Shown: positions 36,219 to 44,179 of the stretch, one piece after another
How positions within the stretch are numbered: position 1 is the first letter of the stretch
How the letters are laid out: each line of letters starts with the position of its first letter
Assembly: GCA_963779515.1 (NCBI GenBank)
Contig: CAVZYN010000009.1
Coordinates: 357,029 to 421,028 of the forward strand
From: CAVZYN01 sp963779515
Lineage (GTDB): Bacteria; Pseudomonadota; Alphaproteobacteria; Rhizobiales; Hyphomicrobiaceae
DNA: 64,000 bases
Direction: 5' to 3'
The notes under the pieces: generated by a model
What the model was told of the DNA's origin: nothing
Seen by the model: only the letters and a program-made list of their open reading frames with translations
Databases searched by the model: none
Program-made: the position numbers and the translations under genes

Positions 36219-36722
36219 TCAATGGGCGCCAACTGAATCTTTTCTGCCCAAGAGCGCGCCGATCCGGGATGCTACAGACGGTATGGACCAGTGGATTGCA
36301 AAGATAGTGACGGCTGCAAGCATCGCGCTGACGGGACGGGTGAAGAACGGCATGATGCTGCCATCCGACAGCACCAGACCACGTGTCAGATTCTTCTCGA
36401 GGAGATCGCCAAGCACGAGACCAAGGATCAGCGGTGCCATCGGGAATTTCAATTCGCGCATGATGAACCCGATCGCGCCGAAGAATAGCATCACATAAAT
36501 GTCGAAAATGCGCGACGTGATCGCGAAGGCACCAACGAAGCACAGCACGAACACCATGGGCATCAATCGTTCACGCGGGACCAGGAGAATCTTCAACAAT
36601 GGCCGCACCAAAATAAAACCGAATAATAACTTCGCCATATCCGCGATCACCAGCATCGCGACAATCTGGTAGAAGAACTGCGGCGTTTCGAGCATCAAAT
36701 TCGGGCCCGGATTGAGGCCGTG
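36219..36722 (-). pseudogene. tctA: TctA tricarboxylate transporter large subunit, C-terminal fragment
   Basis: Minus-strand remnant of the 12-helix TctA protein of tripartite tricarboxylate transporters. It begins abruptly at HGLNPGPNLM (normally two-thirds into the protein) and keeps the hydrophobic C-terminal helices. The signature reads FPMAPLILGLVLGDLLEKNL and continues into LSDGSIMPFFTRPVSA. The first ~330 residues are missing. At its broken end (36720) it abuts a plus-strand GMC oxidoreductase fragment, so the junction is a rearrangement point. Confidence 0.8.
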
Positions 36723-36737
36723 GGGTTCACGGACTGC

Positions 36738-37019
36738 TCGCCCGGCGACATGTCCGTGACAGTCGCAGCCAAGAGCGGCTGGCACCCGGTCGGTGAACGT
36801 ATCGGTTCGCTCGTCACCAGCATCAATAAATCGTTCTCGACGGGACGCGTCACGTTGCACTCGTCCGATCCCCATGAAGGGCCCGAGGTGCGGTTCAACA
36901 TGCTGTCGGACTATCGCGAGCGCGAGCGTTTGAAGGATGCACTGCGCATGTCCGCTAAGGTGTTGGACCATCCGAACCTGCGAGCGGCGGCTCTCGAGGT
37001 GTTTGCCTCGAGCTACAGC
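36738..37019 (+). pseudogene. GMC oxidoreductase internal fragment
   Basis: About 94 codons from the substrate-binding half of a GMC flavoprotein. PGDMSVTVAAKSGWHPVGER and FSTGRVTLHSSDPHEGPEV are followed by RFNMLSDYRERERLKDALRM. Both ends are cut: the FAD domain upstream and the catalytic histidine region downstream are absent. It is not a copy of the GMC remnant at 14.9 kb, since a different part with different sequence survives. It lies between the tctA and virB10 fragments. Confidence 0.75.
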
Positions 37020-37021
37020 TG

Positions 37022-37320
37022 TCCCAACTCGGCGAGCGGATCTTGCAGCTGCGTCAGGAGATTGAAGGCGCCATCGGCCGCGCCGGCTTCGATGGCTACG
37101 TCGACGATCATTGGCTCGAACGCTTCGGATCGGCGCTGCTGCTGTCGATTGTCAGCGATGCCTCGCAGTTCGCTGGACAGCGCCTGCAGCAGGGCAGCAA
37201 CGTCCAGGCGAACGGCAGCACCCAGGCCGGCAAGCAGGGCGCGGCCATTGCCGTCGAGCAGTCGATCGACATCCCGCCGAAGCTGATCAAACACCAGGGC
37301 GAGCTGGTCAACAGCGGGAC
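37022..37320 (+). pseudogene. VirB10/TrbI type IV secretion protein, C-terminal fragment
   Basis: Fragment of the outer-membrane-spanning core component of a conjugative type IV secretion system. Recognisable motifs are GRAGFDGYVDDHWLERFGSA, LLLSIVSDASQFAGQ, and GKQGAAIAVEQSIDIPPKL followed by IKHQGE. These match the C-terminal beta-barrel domain (relatives read IDNHWWDRFGSALLLS and INIPPTLYKNQGE). Upstream domains and the final strands are missing. Its position just before a tyrosine integrase suggests the remains of an integrative conjugative element. Confidence 0.75.
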
Positions 37321-37426
37321 CGCGAACACGGTCTATTCCAGGGCCGCCTGGGGGCAACTGCGCTCCGGGCGGCCTTTGGTTGCCGGGAGTTGCTGAGTTG
37401 CCGGTGATACGGCCGGGGATACGGCA

Positions 37427-37453
37427 GGCAACTGGGCAGAGTTGCCGGGCAAC
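37427..37453 (+). repeat. Overlapping inverted repeats upstream of the integrase
   Basis: GGCAACT (37427-37433) pairs with AGTTGCC (37440-37446), and GTTGCC (37441-37446) also pairs with GGCAAC (37448-37453). The two hairpins share an arm, so they are mutually exclusive in RNA. The surrounding 37380-37465 stretch repeats GTTGCC/GGCAAC several times. It may be an integrase or excisionase arm-site region; that is a guess from position. Confidence 0.5.
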
Positions 37454-37534
37454 TTTGGGCAGTTACAAACCGACCGCGCTTCGAAAATTGTGTGCAGCGA
37501 GAGCTAGCACGGACTTCAGCGTTGCAAGATTTCT

Positions 37535-37572
37535 GGGAACCCCACGGGAACCCCAGAGGATTTTCGGGGTTC
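37535..37572 (+). repeat. Tandem GGGAACCCCA with inverted GGGGTTC
   Basis: GGGAACCCCA occurs at 37535-37544 and again at 37546-37555, one base apart. GGGGTTC at 37566-37572 is complementary to GAACCCC in either copy, giving alternative hairpins immediately before the likely integrase start. Candidate arm-type binding site, attachment-site core or translational control element. Confidence 0.5.
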
Positions 37573-38742
37573 TTGCAAAACGCTAAGTTCCATAATCAGC
37601 GCGCAATCGACGCGCTAAAGCCCATCGATGGGAAACGAACAACCTACGTGTCCGAGGTCGTGGTTGGCCTGGTCCTAGAAGCCATGCCAAGCGGTGCAAA
37701 GAGCTGGCGCGTTCGTTACAGAACCAACGGTGGGCGGCAAGGCCGGACACGCGCTTTTACAATCGGTGATGCGAGCATCATTAAGCTGGGCCCGGCATTG
37801 GACAGGGCACGCGAAGTTCTGGCGGCGGTGCAAACCGAAGGGCGCGACCCCCAGTCGGAGAAGCAGGCTGTTGGTGATACTTTTGGCGCACTTTTTCTCG
37901 ATTGGCTCGAACGGCATGCTAAGGCGAAGAAGAAGTCATGGAAGCACGATGAAGAAATGTACTACCGGCACGTAGAAGGCCGCATCGGTCGACTGCGTGT
38001 CAATGAAATCAAGCGTGCCGATGTCGCAACAGCACTTGACGATATTGCAGAGGCCGCTTCAGGAACGCAGGCCAATAGAGCTCAATCGCTCATTGGCGCG
38101 ATCTTCAATTGGGCAGTGAATGAAGGTCGCCTTGAGAGATCGCCGACTTACCGAATACCCAAGCGTGGTGTCGAGGTGCCGCGCGAACGTGTTCTTACTG
38201 ATCGCGAAATCCAACTGTTCTGGAAGGGGCTATCGGGCGGCCCACTTGGACTTCGAATGGAGCGCATTCTGCGGCTGGCCCTTGTCACCGGCCAGCGGCG
38301 AAGCGAAATAGCTCTCGCGCAAAAAGTCGAATTTGACCTTGCCGATCCAGACCCATCATGGGTGATACCAGGAGGTCGAACCAAAAACGGCATCATACAT
38401 AGAGTGCCGTTGACGCCATTGGCCATAGAGTATTTTGCGGCGGCTATTGCTGAGAGCGACACTGCGCATGTGTTTTCGGGTCGAGGACGTGATGACCGAG
38501 CCGTCGACCCTCATGCTGTGACACGCGCAATGTCACGGCTCATGTCAGATCTCAAAATCGAAAATGCCACTGTGCACGATCTTCGCCGTACCGCCGGAAC
38601 CAATCTTGGGCGGTTAGGCGTATCGAAAGATGTTCGCGCCCGCGTTCTCAATCACATCGACGGTGCGCGTAGTGTGACCGATGCAGTTTACAACCAGCAT
38701 GAGTTTGCTGCTGAAAAGCGCGCAGCTCTCGAGCTTTGGTAA
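37573..38742 (+). CDS. Tyrosine-type site-specific integrase (P4-like)
   Basis: Phage/island integrase of 389 residues from a TTG at 37573. A GTG at 37492 would add 27 residues, encoded over the tandem repeat, that do not resemble the family. The N-terminal arm-binding domain reads LKPIDGKRTTYVSEVVVGLV...PSGAKSWRVRYR. A core-binding SAM-like segment runs ~95-190. The catalytic domain has arginine I in VTGQRRSEI, HDLRRTAGTNLGRL (His and arginine II), LNHIDG (third histidine position) and the tyrosine in DAVYNQHEF. All catalytic residues appear present. Such enzymes insert islands, usually into tRNA genes; no tRNA gene is visible here. Neighbouring gene fragments support an old island edge. Confidence 0.85.
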   Translation: MQNAKFHNQRAIDALKPIDGKRTTYVSEVVVGLVLEAMPSGAKSWRVRYRTNGGRQGRTRAFTIGDASIIKLGPALDRAREVLAAVQTEGRDPQSEKQAVGDTFGALFLDWLERHAKAKKKSWKHDEEMYYRHVEGRIGRLRVNEIKRADVATALDDIAEAASGTQANRAQSLIGAIFNWAVNEGRLERSPTYRIPKRGVEVPRERVLTDREIQLFWKGLSGGPLGLRMERILRLALVTGQRRSEIALAQKVEFDLADPDPSWVIPGGRTKNGIIHRVPLTPLAIEYFAAAIAESDTAHVFSGRGRDDRAVDPHAVTRAMSRLMSDLKIENATVHDLRRTAGTNLGRLGVSKDVRARVLNHIDGARSVTDAVYNQHEFAAEKRAALELW

Positions 38743-38856
38743 GCTGAGTTGCACAAAATAGTTGGCCGAGGAAATCTGAGAACCTAGGCGAAACTCAGAA
38801 CCAAGAATTGCCGCAAGTGCCCACCAACCGATCTGTGCAGCGATGTTCGCAACACC

Positions 38857-38890
38857 GTAAGCGTCCGGCGGGGCCCCGCCGGACGCTTAC
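38857..38890 (+). repeat. Perfect 34-bp palindrome
   Basis: Arms GTAAGCGTCCGGCGGGG (38857-38873) and its exact reverse complement (38874-38890), with no spacer. It sits 115 bases after the integrase. No T-run follows on either strand, so it is not a textbook terminator; it could be a strong bidirectional stem, a protein site or a relic of element ends. Confidence 0.75.
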
Positions 38891-39177
38891 GAAAATCCCA
38901 CAAGAGATGCCGCTTGAAAAACGGATGGTTGAGAGGCATGGCAGGATGTGTGGCCGTAGCACTTTTGAGGGTGGTCTGCGTCAGTGCGACCGCACGTCAT
39001 CTGTCGGCGATCTTGGCTTCCAAAACTGCCACCATCGGCGCCGTTGAATTGTCGGAGCAATAATCTGCCGCGGCGTCTCTACACTCGGGGCGTGAGAACC
39101 AAGAATGTCGTGGGCCTCTACCTTATAGCTGCTTCGAGTCCGACGCCAACTACTTCCCTAGGACTCAATCCTGATTT
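38891..39177 (+). other. Spacer, nothing recognised
   Basis: About 290 bases with no supported gene between the palindrome and the TIR-like remnant. Open frames here do not resemble known proteins. Confidence 0.35.
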
Positions 39178-39654
39178 CTACTCGTCGCTCAATACAATTT
39201 CCGCCGCTGGCGCGACAGGTTCGTCTGATGCGGGGATCGGCGGCACATCGCGGTCGTCAGCCTTCATCGCGACGGTCGCACGCTGCACCGCTTCCGCGGC
39301 ATTCATCTCAGTAGATTGTATGCGCGCTGAGTTGGTTGCGGCCTCAACCGCTCAGATGCTAGCTTTGATGTTCCAAGTATCCACTTTGAAATCAGCCCGA
39401 CCAAGCACGAAACTGGAGACTCGCTTGTCTAGGTTCCGTCGCCATACGGCTATGATTGGCTTACCAAGCGATCGAGCGTACTCAAGTTCCCACCGGAGCC
39501 ACTGTCGACGCGTCGCCACATCCAGTCTCGGCAATGGGCAGATTGCGCACTTCGTGGTTGACGTCATCGAGGGTGATCCGAGCACTCGGGACCCGAGCGG
39601 CGAATTTTTCGCTCGACACGCCTTCCAATTTGATCGTGAACCCGATCCTCCCAA
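39178..39654 (-). pseudogene. TIR-like (MTH538/DUF1863-type) domain remnant
   Basis: Minus-strand frame with RRQWLRWELEYARSLGKPII followed by AVWRRN. This resembles the part of TIR-like signalling domains where a conserved WxxWE motif and a GKPIIAV strand follow each other. The frame hits TGA at 39352-39354 after DTWNIKASI, then continues in the same frame for 57 codons with protein-like composition (NAAEAVQRATVAMKADDRDV) to a TAG at 39178. The N-terminal part that should carry the first strand and the catalytic region is not found in frame. Possibly a decayed defence or abortive-infection gene in the island region. Family assignment is tentative. Confidence 0.4.
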
Positions 39655-39702
39655 TAGGACAATCGCCCACCAGAACCGTTAGTATGTTGCTACTAAGCTC
39701 AG

Positions 39703-40002
39703 GTGGGCCACTCCCAGAAATCGACCGCAGACGAGCGGCGCATCGCACGATGGGAGCACGAGCACGTACTCGAAGCGGTGCAGGAGCGGCTCGACATCGA
39801 TCCGCAGGCGATGCGCCGGCGCCGCGAGACCGGCGAGCATCCGTGCTGCACCCTGAAGATGCGCATGGGTGCGACGCATTTTTTGATGAAGCGCCTGCCG
39901 AAGGTCGCCACCGAAATGGCGCTGCACGTGCTCGCTTATAATCTCACGCGCGTCATGAACATCGTTGGCGTGAAACCGCTGATCGCGGCAATGAAAGCGT
40001 GA
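39703..40002 (+). pseudogene. IS1182-family transposase, C-terminal fragment
   Basis: About 100 codons ending FLMKRLPKVATEMALHVLAY and NLTRVMNIVGVKPLIAAMKA, the highly conserved C-terminus of IS1182-type DDE transposases. ERRIARWEHEHVLEAVQERL is the segment just upstream in intact members. The first ~300 residues, including most catalytic residues, are absent, and no inverted repeats were recognised. A dead insertion-sequence relic. Confidence 0.8.
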
Positions 40003-40107
40003 GGGCCGCCGCCGGGTTGCCACGCTATTGGTTTTCGCGAGACGAGATTGCTGCACGGCCAAAGCGCATGCCAATCTAACGGCAAAGATCGCGGCTTTGC
40101 CATGACC

Positions 40108-40677
40108 TCAGTTGCGTCTTCGGGTCGGCAACATCCGGTTTATCAGGCGATCCCTAAGACCGAAGTGATGGGCCAGGACGAGGCCGAGATGGGCGCCGAG
40201 TGGTAACAGCAGCAGCATTGCGCTCGATACATGCGTCCACTTGGCGATTGCAGCGAGACCTGGAGCCGATCCGATCGGGTTTGGTAAATCGAATAGACCG
40301 AACAGCTGCACTCCGAAACCACCTGCGAACACGTAGACGAGCCCACTCAAGGGCATGATCAACATGGCCGTGTAGAGTAGCTGCTCGGCCCTGTGAATGA
40401 TGATCTTCTCAACTTCGCCGATGCCGGGAGCCCACGGGGGCAGTTCGCCGACGCGGCGATTGATGAGGCGAGCGAGCGTGACAATCAACGCAATCAATCC
40501 GAGCGACTTGTGCCAATTGAAGGACGTGTCCTGCGTCAATCCAAGGGTCGTTCCATTGGCCGGAGTGCGCAGCATGATGACGGCCGAGACGTATTGAAGC
40601 GCAAACAGTAAGGCGATAAGCCAGTGAAAAAGCTTGGTCAGCGAGCCGTAGCCGCCGCTCGAGTTGGTCATTGCCAT
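40108..40677 (-). CDS. Cytochrome b561
   Basis: Four-helix membrane cytochrome b of 189 residues. Histidines placed for two b-type haems are in SLTKLFHWLIALLFALQYVS, NWHKSLGLIALIVTL, and KWTHVSSAMLLLLPLGAHLG. The family usually passes electrons between the quinone pool and a periplasmic partner, in some cases scavenging superoxide. The start MAMTNSSGGYG is just before helix 1. Downstream (to the left on this strand) is the IS1182 fragment; upstream is the Rieske-flavin fusion on the same strand, 234 bases away, so a redox link is possible. Confidence 0.9.
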   Translation of the reverse strand: MAMTNSSGGYGSLTKLFHWLIALLFALQYVSAVIMLRTPANGTTLGLTQDTSFNWHKSLGLIALIVTLARLINRRVGELPPWAPGIGEVEKIIIHRAEQLLYTAMLIMPLSGLVYVFAGGFGVQLFGLFDLPNPIGSAPGLAAIAKWTHVSSAMLLLLPLGAHLGLVLAHHFGLRDRLINRMLPTRRRN

Positions 40678-40911
40678 CGCTTGACCCCGTGTCTGGACCA
40701 GTCTGCGCGGGACATTTCCACCTCTTGAACCGCCCCCGTTGCTGGACCACTCGGAGCTGGAAATTCCGGCCTGTTTTCGTCAGGGCGAGCCGTGCGCCGC
40801 TGACGGTCCGACCAACGATTTCGGCGGCTTGTTGCTGCGCTGTGCAGGCGGGCGTTCCACGCAAAGGTCGCTTTTCGGAGTGCATCCACTCTTGATCCAC
40901 ACTGCGCCGCA

Positions 40912-42003
40912 CTACTCCAATGCGTGCGCCTTGCGGCCGCCGCGCTGGATGATCGCGGCCTGCGTATCGCTGTTGATGAGCCGGCCGGCATAGTCGAGGC
41001 AACGCTTGGCCAACTCCTCGGCGCCCTGCGCAAGTTCTTTCGAAGTGCGCACGACGTCGACATTCTTTTCCATGTCCTCGCGCGACCAGCCACGCGAGTG
41101 GGCGATGTAGGGGAACTGGGGAAAGGTGAATCCCAGTTCGGAAAAGAAGCCGAGCATCTGGCCAGCGAGACCCTGTACGTTGTCTTGGCCGCCGACGATG
41201 ATGAAGCCCGCCACCTTGTTGCGGATCAGCACATGATTGTGGGTGGTCGTCTGGTTCTGCACGCAGTTAAGTCGCTCCGCCATCTTGAAATAGAGCGATG
41301 AGCCGGTGCCCCAGCGGATCGGACTGCCGACGATGACCGCATCGGCCCAATGCACGAGCGCTTCGTAGACTTGGTCCATTTCGTCGGTGGCATCCATCTG
41401 CGTGATCGAGCACGGCCAGGTGCAGGCACGCGAAGATTTCGAATAGTAACCTTCGCAGGCGCGGAACTTGAGAGCGTTGAGACGGATGAGGCGGGTCTCG
41501 GCGCCCGCCGCCTTGCCGGCATCGAGCGCGACCGAGAGCAAATGATCGGAGCCCGAAAATCGCGGGTTGTCCTCATCCATCGCAGTGGTCGAAATACCAG
41601 CGAGGCGTAAGGCCCCTGGCGCTCGCTCCGGCTTGCGGGCGAGCGGGTGCGGCGCGTGTGGGAGCCGCGAACGGCGGCTTGGCCCGGCGACATTGACCAG
41701 CACGCGGCCGCCCTCGACCTTGACCGGATAGGCCGGCACCATGTCCTGCTCGAAGCCTGGCTCACCCTGACCCGAGATGCGGTGGAACTTCCAGCCATGC
41801 CAGGGGCAGCTCACGTAATCGCCCACGAGCCGTCCCTCGCCGAGCGGCCCACCGACGTGGTTGCACGCATTGTGCACAGCTCCGAACTGTCCGTCCTTGC
41901 ACGACAGCGCGAGCGGCGCGCCGTTGGCCGTCACTTTCCGCAAGGCACATTGAGACAGCTCTTCGGCAGCCCCAAGATCGACCCAGTTCTCTGCATTGGC
42001 CAA
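40912..42003 (-). CDS. Rieske [2Fe-2S] domain fused to NADPH-dependent FMN reductase
   Basis: A 363-residue two-domain protein. Residues ~5-110 are a Rieske ferredoxin with both cluster motifs: C47-N-H49 in CNHVGGPLG and C66-P-W-H69 in CPWHGWKFH. After a basic proline-rich linker (~112-132), residues ~135-345 form a flavodoxin-like FMN reductase. It has LAGISTTAMDEDNPR, a cysteine-bearing FRACEGYYSKSSRACTWPC segment, VIVGSPIRWGTGSSLYFKMA and IIVGGQDNVQGLAGQMLGFF. No signal peptide, so cytosolic. The arrangement would let NAD(P)H reduce FMN, which then feeds the Rieske cluster. Substrate unknown. The domain calls are strong. Confidence 0.88.
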   Translation of the reverse strand: MANAENWVDLGAAEELSQCALRKVTANGAPLALSCKDGQFGAVHNACNHVGGPLGEGRLVGDYVSCPWHGWKFHRISGQGEPGFEQDMVPAYPVKVEGGRVLVNVAGPSRRSRLPHAPHPLARKPERAPGALRLAGISTTAMDEDNPRFSGSDHLLSVALDAGKAAGAETRLIRLNALKFRACEGYYSKSSRACTWPCSITQMDATDEMDQVYEALVHWADAVIVGSPIRWGTGSSLYFKMAERLNCVQNQTTTHNHVLIRNKVAGFIIVGGQDNVQGLAGQMLGFFSELGFTFPQFPYIAHSRGWSREDMEKNVDVVRTSKELAQGAEELAKRCLDYAGRLINSDTQAAIIQRGGRKAHALE

Positions 42004-42223
42004 GACGGCTGCCCTACCCAGAATTGCAATCTGATATCAAGGATCGACCCGATCACGGCGAGCACATGCAGTCAATCCGTCTCAGACTCGATCAAGTGCC
42101 CTCAGCTCCAGACGTCATCTTGAGACTAGATCCGCGGCCCGCCGCTCAATCAGTCGATGGCCGCCATTGGGATAACCTGTTGGCGCCACCGAATCAGCCG
42201 CCGCCATGCCCAGGCTCGGTCAG

Positions 42224-42499
42224 TCAGTGCATTGACCCGCCGGGGTGCCAGTTGATCAGGCTGTTCGAATCTCGCGCGGCGAGCCGCTGCTTCACAACCG
42301 CGATTGCTTCCAGTTCACCGACCTTCTCGACGAGGTCCTTCCAAACCGCGACGTCCTTGTTCATCGCGAGGAAGTGCGAGGCCAGCCTGTCAAGCTCGGC
42401 ATCTGTGAACGACACTTTTCGATCATTGGCCGGATTGAGCCAATCCGGCTCGCTTGCATCTAGTTCTTTGCCGGTCACGGGCAACACTCTGTCTGTCAT
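42224..42499 (-). CDS. Small protein of unknown function
   Basis: A 91-residue acidic protein with no family I recognise. The central part, SFTDAELDRLASHFLAMNKD then VAVWKDLVEKVGELEAIAVV, is predicted alpha-helical, with a tryptophan-containing end NSLINWHPGGSMH. No signal peptide or membrane segment. It lies 220 bases upstream of the Rieske-FMN fusion on the same strand. Codon use looks like that of real genes here, but it could be spurious. Confidence 0.5.
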   Translation of the reverse strand: MTDRVLPVTGKELDASEPDWLNPANDRKVSFTDAELDRLASHFLAMNKDVAVWKDLVEKVGELEAIAVVKQRLAARDSNSLINWHPGGSMH

Positions 42500-42912
42500 T
42501 CCTGCGGCGGGCCCCGACCCGGCGCCAAGAACTCCGCACTGACAGATACTTGCATCATCTTTACACCTGCTGACAAGTTGCCTACGTCAGCAGTGATCCC
42601 ATCGCGTTATTCATCCGACGACGTTGAGGGCCAGAAGCTGCCTAACGCATCTACTCAAGTGTTTCACCGCACAAAGTTGTTTGTTCCAGTTTGCGGACAT
42701 CGGCAGCACTGCAACCTGCGGCACCAAAGACGCTGCCAACCACGTCCGGTCTCAGGAGTGTTGCGACGGAGTAACAAACTCCGATCTTCTCAGCGATCTC
42801 ACGTGCATTTTCGACCTCGACGCCGATGAGACGGACTGTTGTTTGGATCTTCAAGAGAGCGATCCGATGAGGTGCACTTCAAAGCCTGCTGACGTAATCG
42901 CGCAGAGGGTGG

Positions 42913-43008
42913 AATAACAGGCCCGCGCTCTGCGGCAGTTGCCAGCAGCACATGATCGGGCACGCGCAAATCGCGCTTGAACCAGACGACGCAGGGTGTT
43001 TGTGCTAC
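42913..43008 (-). pseudogene. DNA photolyase/cryptochrome N-terminal fragment
   Basis: About 32 codons reading PCVVWFKRDLRVPDHVLLAT and AAERGPVI, the first strand and helix of the photolyase alpha/beta domain. After GPVI the frame turns into unrelated sequence. The remainder of a photolyase is not adjacent on this strand. The intact photolyase-type gene at 44.6 kb lies on the other strand and itself lacks this domain. Confidence 0.7.
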
Positions 43009-43547
43009 CAGAATGCTGAATTTTTTCGGTAATGACTGTCGCGCCGATCTGCGTCGCCCGGTTGATACCGGCACTCGCGACAAAGTGACCACAGCATTGC
43101 CGCGCGTCGCCCACGCAACATAACACCCGCTAGTTCACAGCGGACCAATCGGCAGAGCACCTACTCAACGTCATCGCAGCACGGACGCCTGCGCAGTCAG
43201 GACGCGTGCTCGACTGGGCTGGCCAGGAGGTTGCACCGTGACATCGTCGCTCGTCACGTCGGCGCGACCAGCGGATCTCGCTCGGCTTAGCGAGCTCACA
43301 GCTGCCGCTCAGTAAAAGCAAGCTACGCAGTCGCGGCTACACGTAGTTTGGAAAGGGCATTTCAAGGGGCTACGCGAAAAATATATAACATATTTCATCA
43401 GGTTCGCGCCCTGTGGCGCAAGTCCAGTCGCTACATCTCCGCGTTCTAGCTGATGTGGTTGGCCCACTAAATCTGGCGGCGGCGCTGACGTGCTTTGCTC
43501 CCAGTCTGGCCTACACAGTCTCGAACTGAACAAAAGGGATAAGACCC
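43009..43547 (+). other. AT-richer spacer upstream of the fasciclin gene
   Basis: About 540 bases with no supported gene. The segment around 43370-43400 (AAAAATATATAACATATTTC) is unusually AT-rich for this genome and could carry the promoter of the following plus-strand block. Confidence 0.4.
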
Positions 43548-44027
43548 ATGAAGCGACTTGCAGCAATGACCTTCGCGACCGTGGCGCTTTTCGCCTCAAC
43601 AGGAGCGCAAGCCCAAATGAAAGATATCGTCGACACAGCCGCTGGTGCGGGAAAGTTCAACACGCTAGTCGCGGCGGTTAAGGCAGCCGGACTGGTCGAT
43701 ACCCTGAAAGGTCCTGGTCCGTTCACGGTGTTCGCACCGACTGACGACGCCTTTGCAAAGCTGCCGAAAGGCACGGTCGAGGATCTCCTGAAGCCGGAGA
43801 ATAAGGCGAAGCTCGTTGGCATCCTCACCTACCACGTAGTGCCGTCGAAGGTGATGGCGGCAGACATCGCCGGCAAGAAGATGGGCGCGAAGACCGTCCA
43901 GGGCACAGAGATCGCAGTCGATGCGACGTCTGGCGTCAAGATCAACGCGGCGAATGTTGTCACCGCAGATGTTGGTGCATCGAATGGTGTCATCCACATC
44001 ATCGATGCCGTGCTCCTGCCGAAGTAA
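43548..44027 (+). CDS. Secreted fasciclin-domain protein
   Basis: A 159-residue protein with a Sec signal peptide (MKRLAAMTFATVALFASTGA, cleaved after QAQ) and one complete fasciclin/beta-Ig-H3 domain. Motifs are FNTLVAAVKAAGLVDTLKGP, FTVFAPTDDAFAKLP, ILTYHVVPSKV and the C-terminal NGVIHIIDAVLLP. Probably periplasmic or surface-attached. Such proteins are adhesion-like and are often stress-induced in alphaproteobacteria. A strong hairpin follows, so it may be transcribed partly apart from the genes downstream. Confidence 0.92.
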   Translation: MKRLAAMTFATVALFASTGAQAQMKDIVDTAAGAGKFNTLVAAVKAAGLVDTLKGPGPFTVFAPTDDAFAKLPKGTVEDLLKPENKAKLVGILTYHVVPSKVMAADIAGKKMGAKTVQGTEIAVDATSGVKINAANVVTADVGASNGVIHIIDAVLLPK

Positions 44028-44036
44028 CAGTAATGT

Positions 44037-44065
44037 AGCCGGTTGGCGCGGTGCGCCAGCCGGCT
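44037..44065 (+). terminator. Strong stem-loop after the fasciclin gene
   Basis: AGCCGGTTGGCGC, loop GGT, GCGCCAGCCGGCT: thirteen pairs with one G.U, starting 10 bases after the stop. There is no T-run, so it may be a weak terminator, an RNA-stability element or an attenuator before the DCC gene. Confidence 0.5.
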
Positions 44066-44179
44066 GCTCATCGCTCTGCCAGACCAGCACTGTACGATGC
44101 TCGTGCCGGATCAGATATCCTTTTTGCGGCCTGAAAGCGTCGGCTGCTTTGCTCAACTCGCGGACATTCGGGGCCGATC

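Noticed and set aside
37380..37480. A tRNA gene as the integrase target
   Set aside because: The repeated GTTGCC/GGCAAC hairpins do not form a cloverleaf and no T-loop or CCA-type 3' end could be found.
38857..38890. The 34-bp palindrome as an intrinsic terminator of the integrase gene
   Set aside because: It lies 115 bases downstream and has no T-run on either strand; kept only as a palindrome.
38984..39682. A 232-codon plus-strand frame across the TIR-like remnant
   Set aside because: Serine/threonine-rich with no motif. The minus strand reads WELEYARSLGKPIIAV, which fits a family better.
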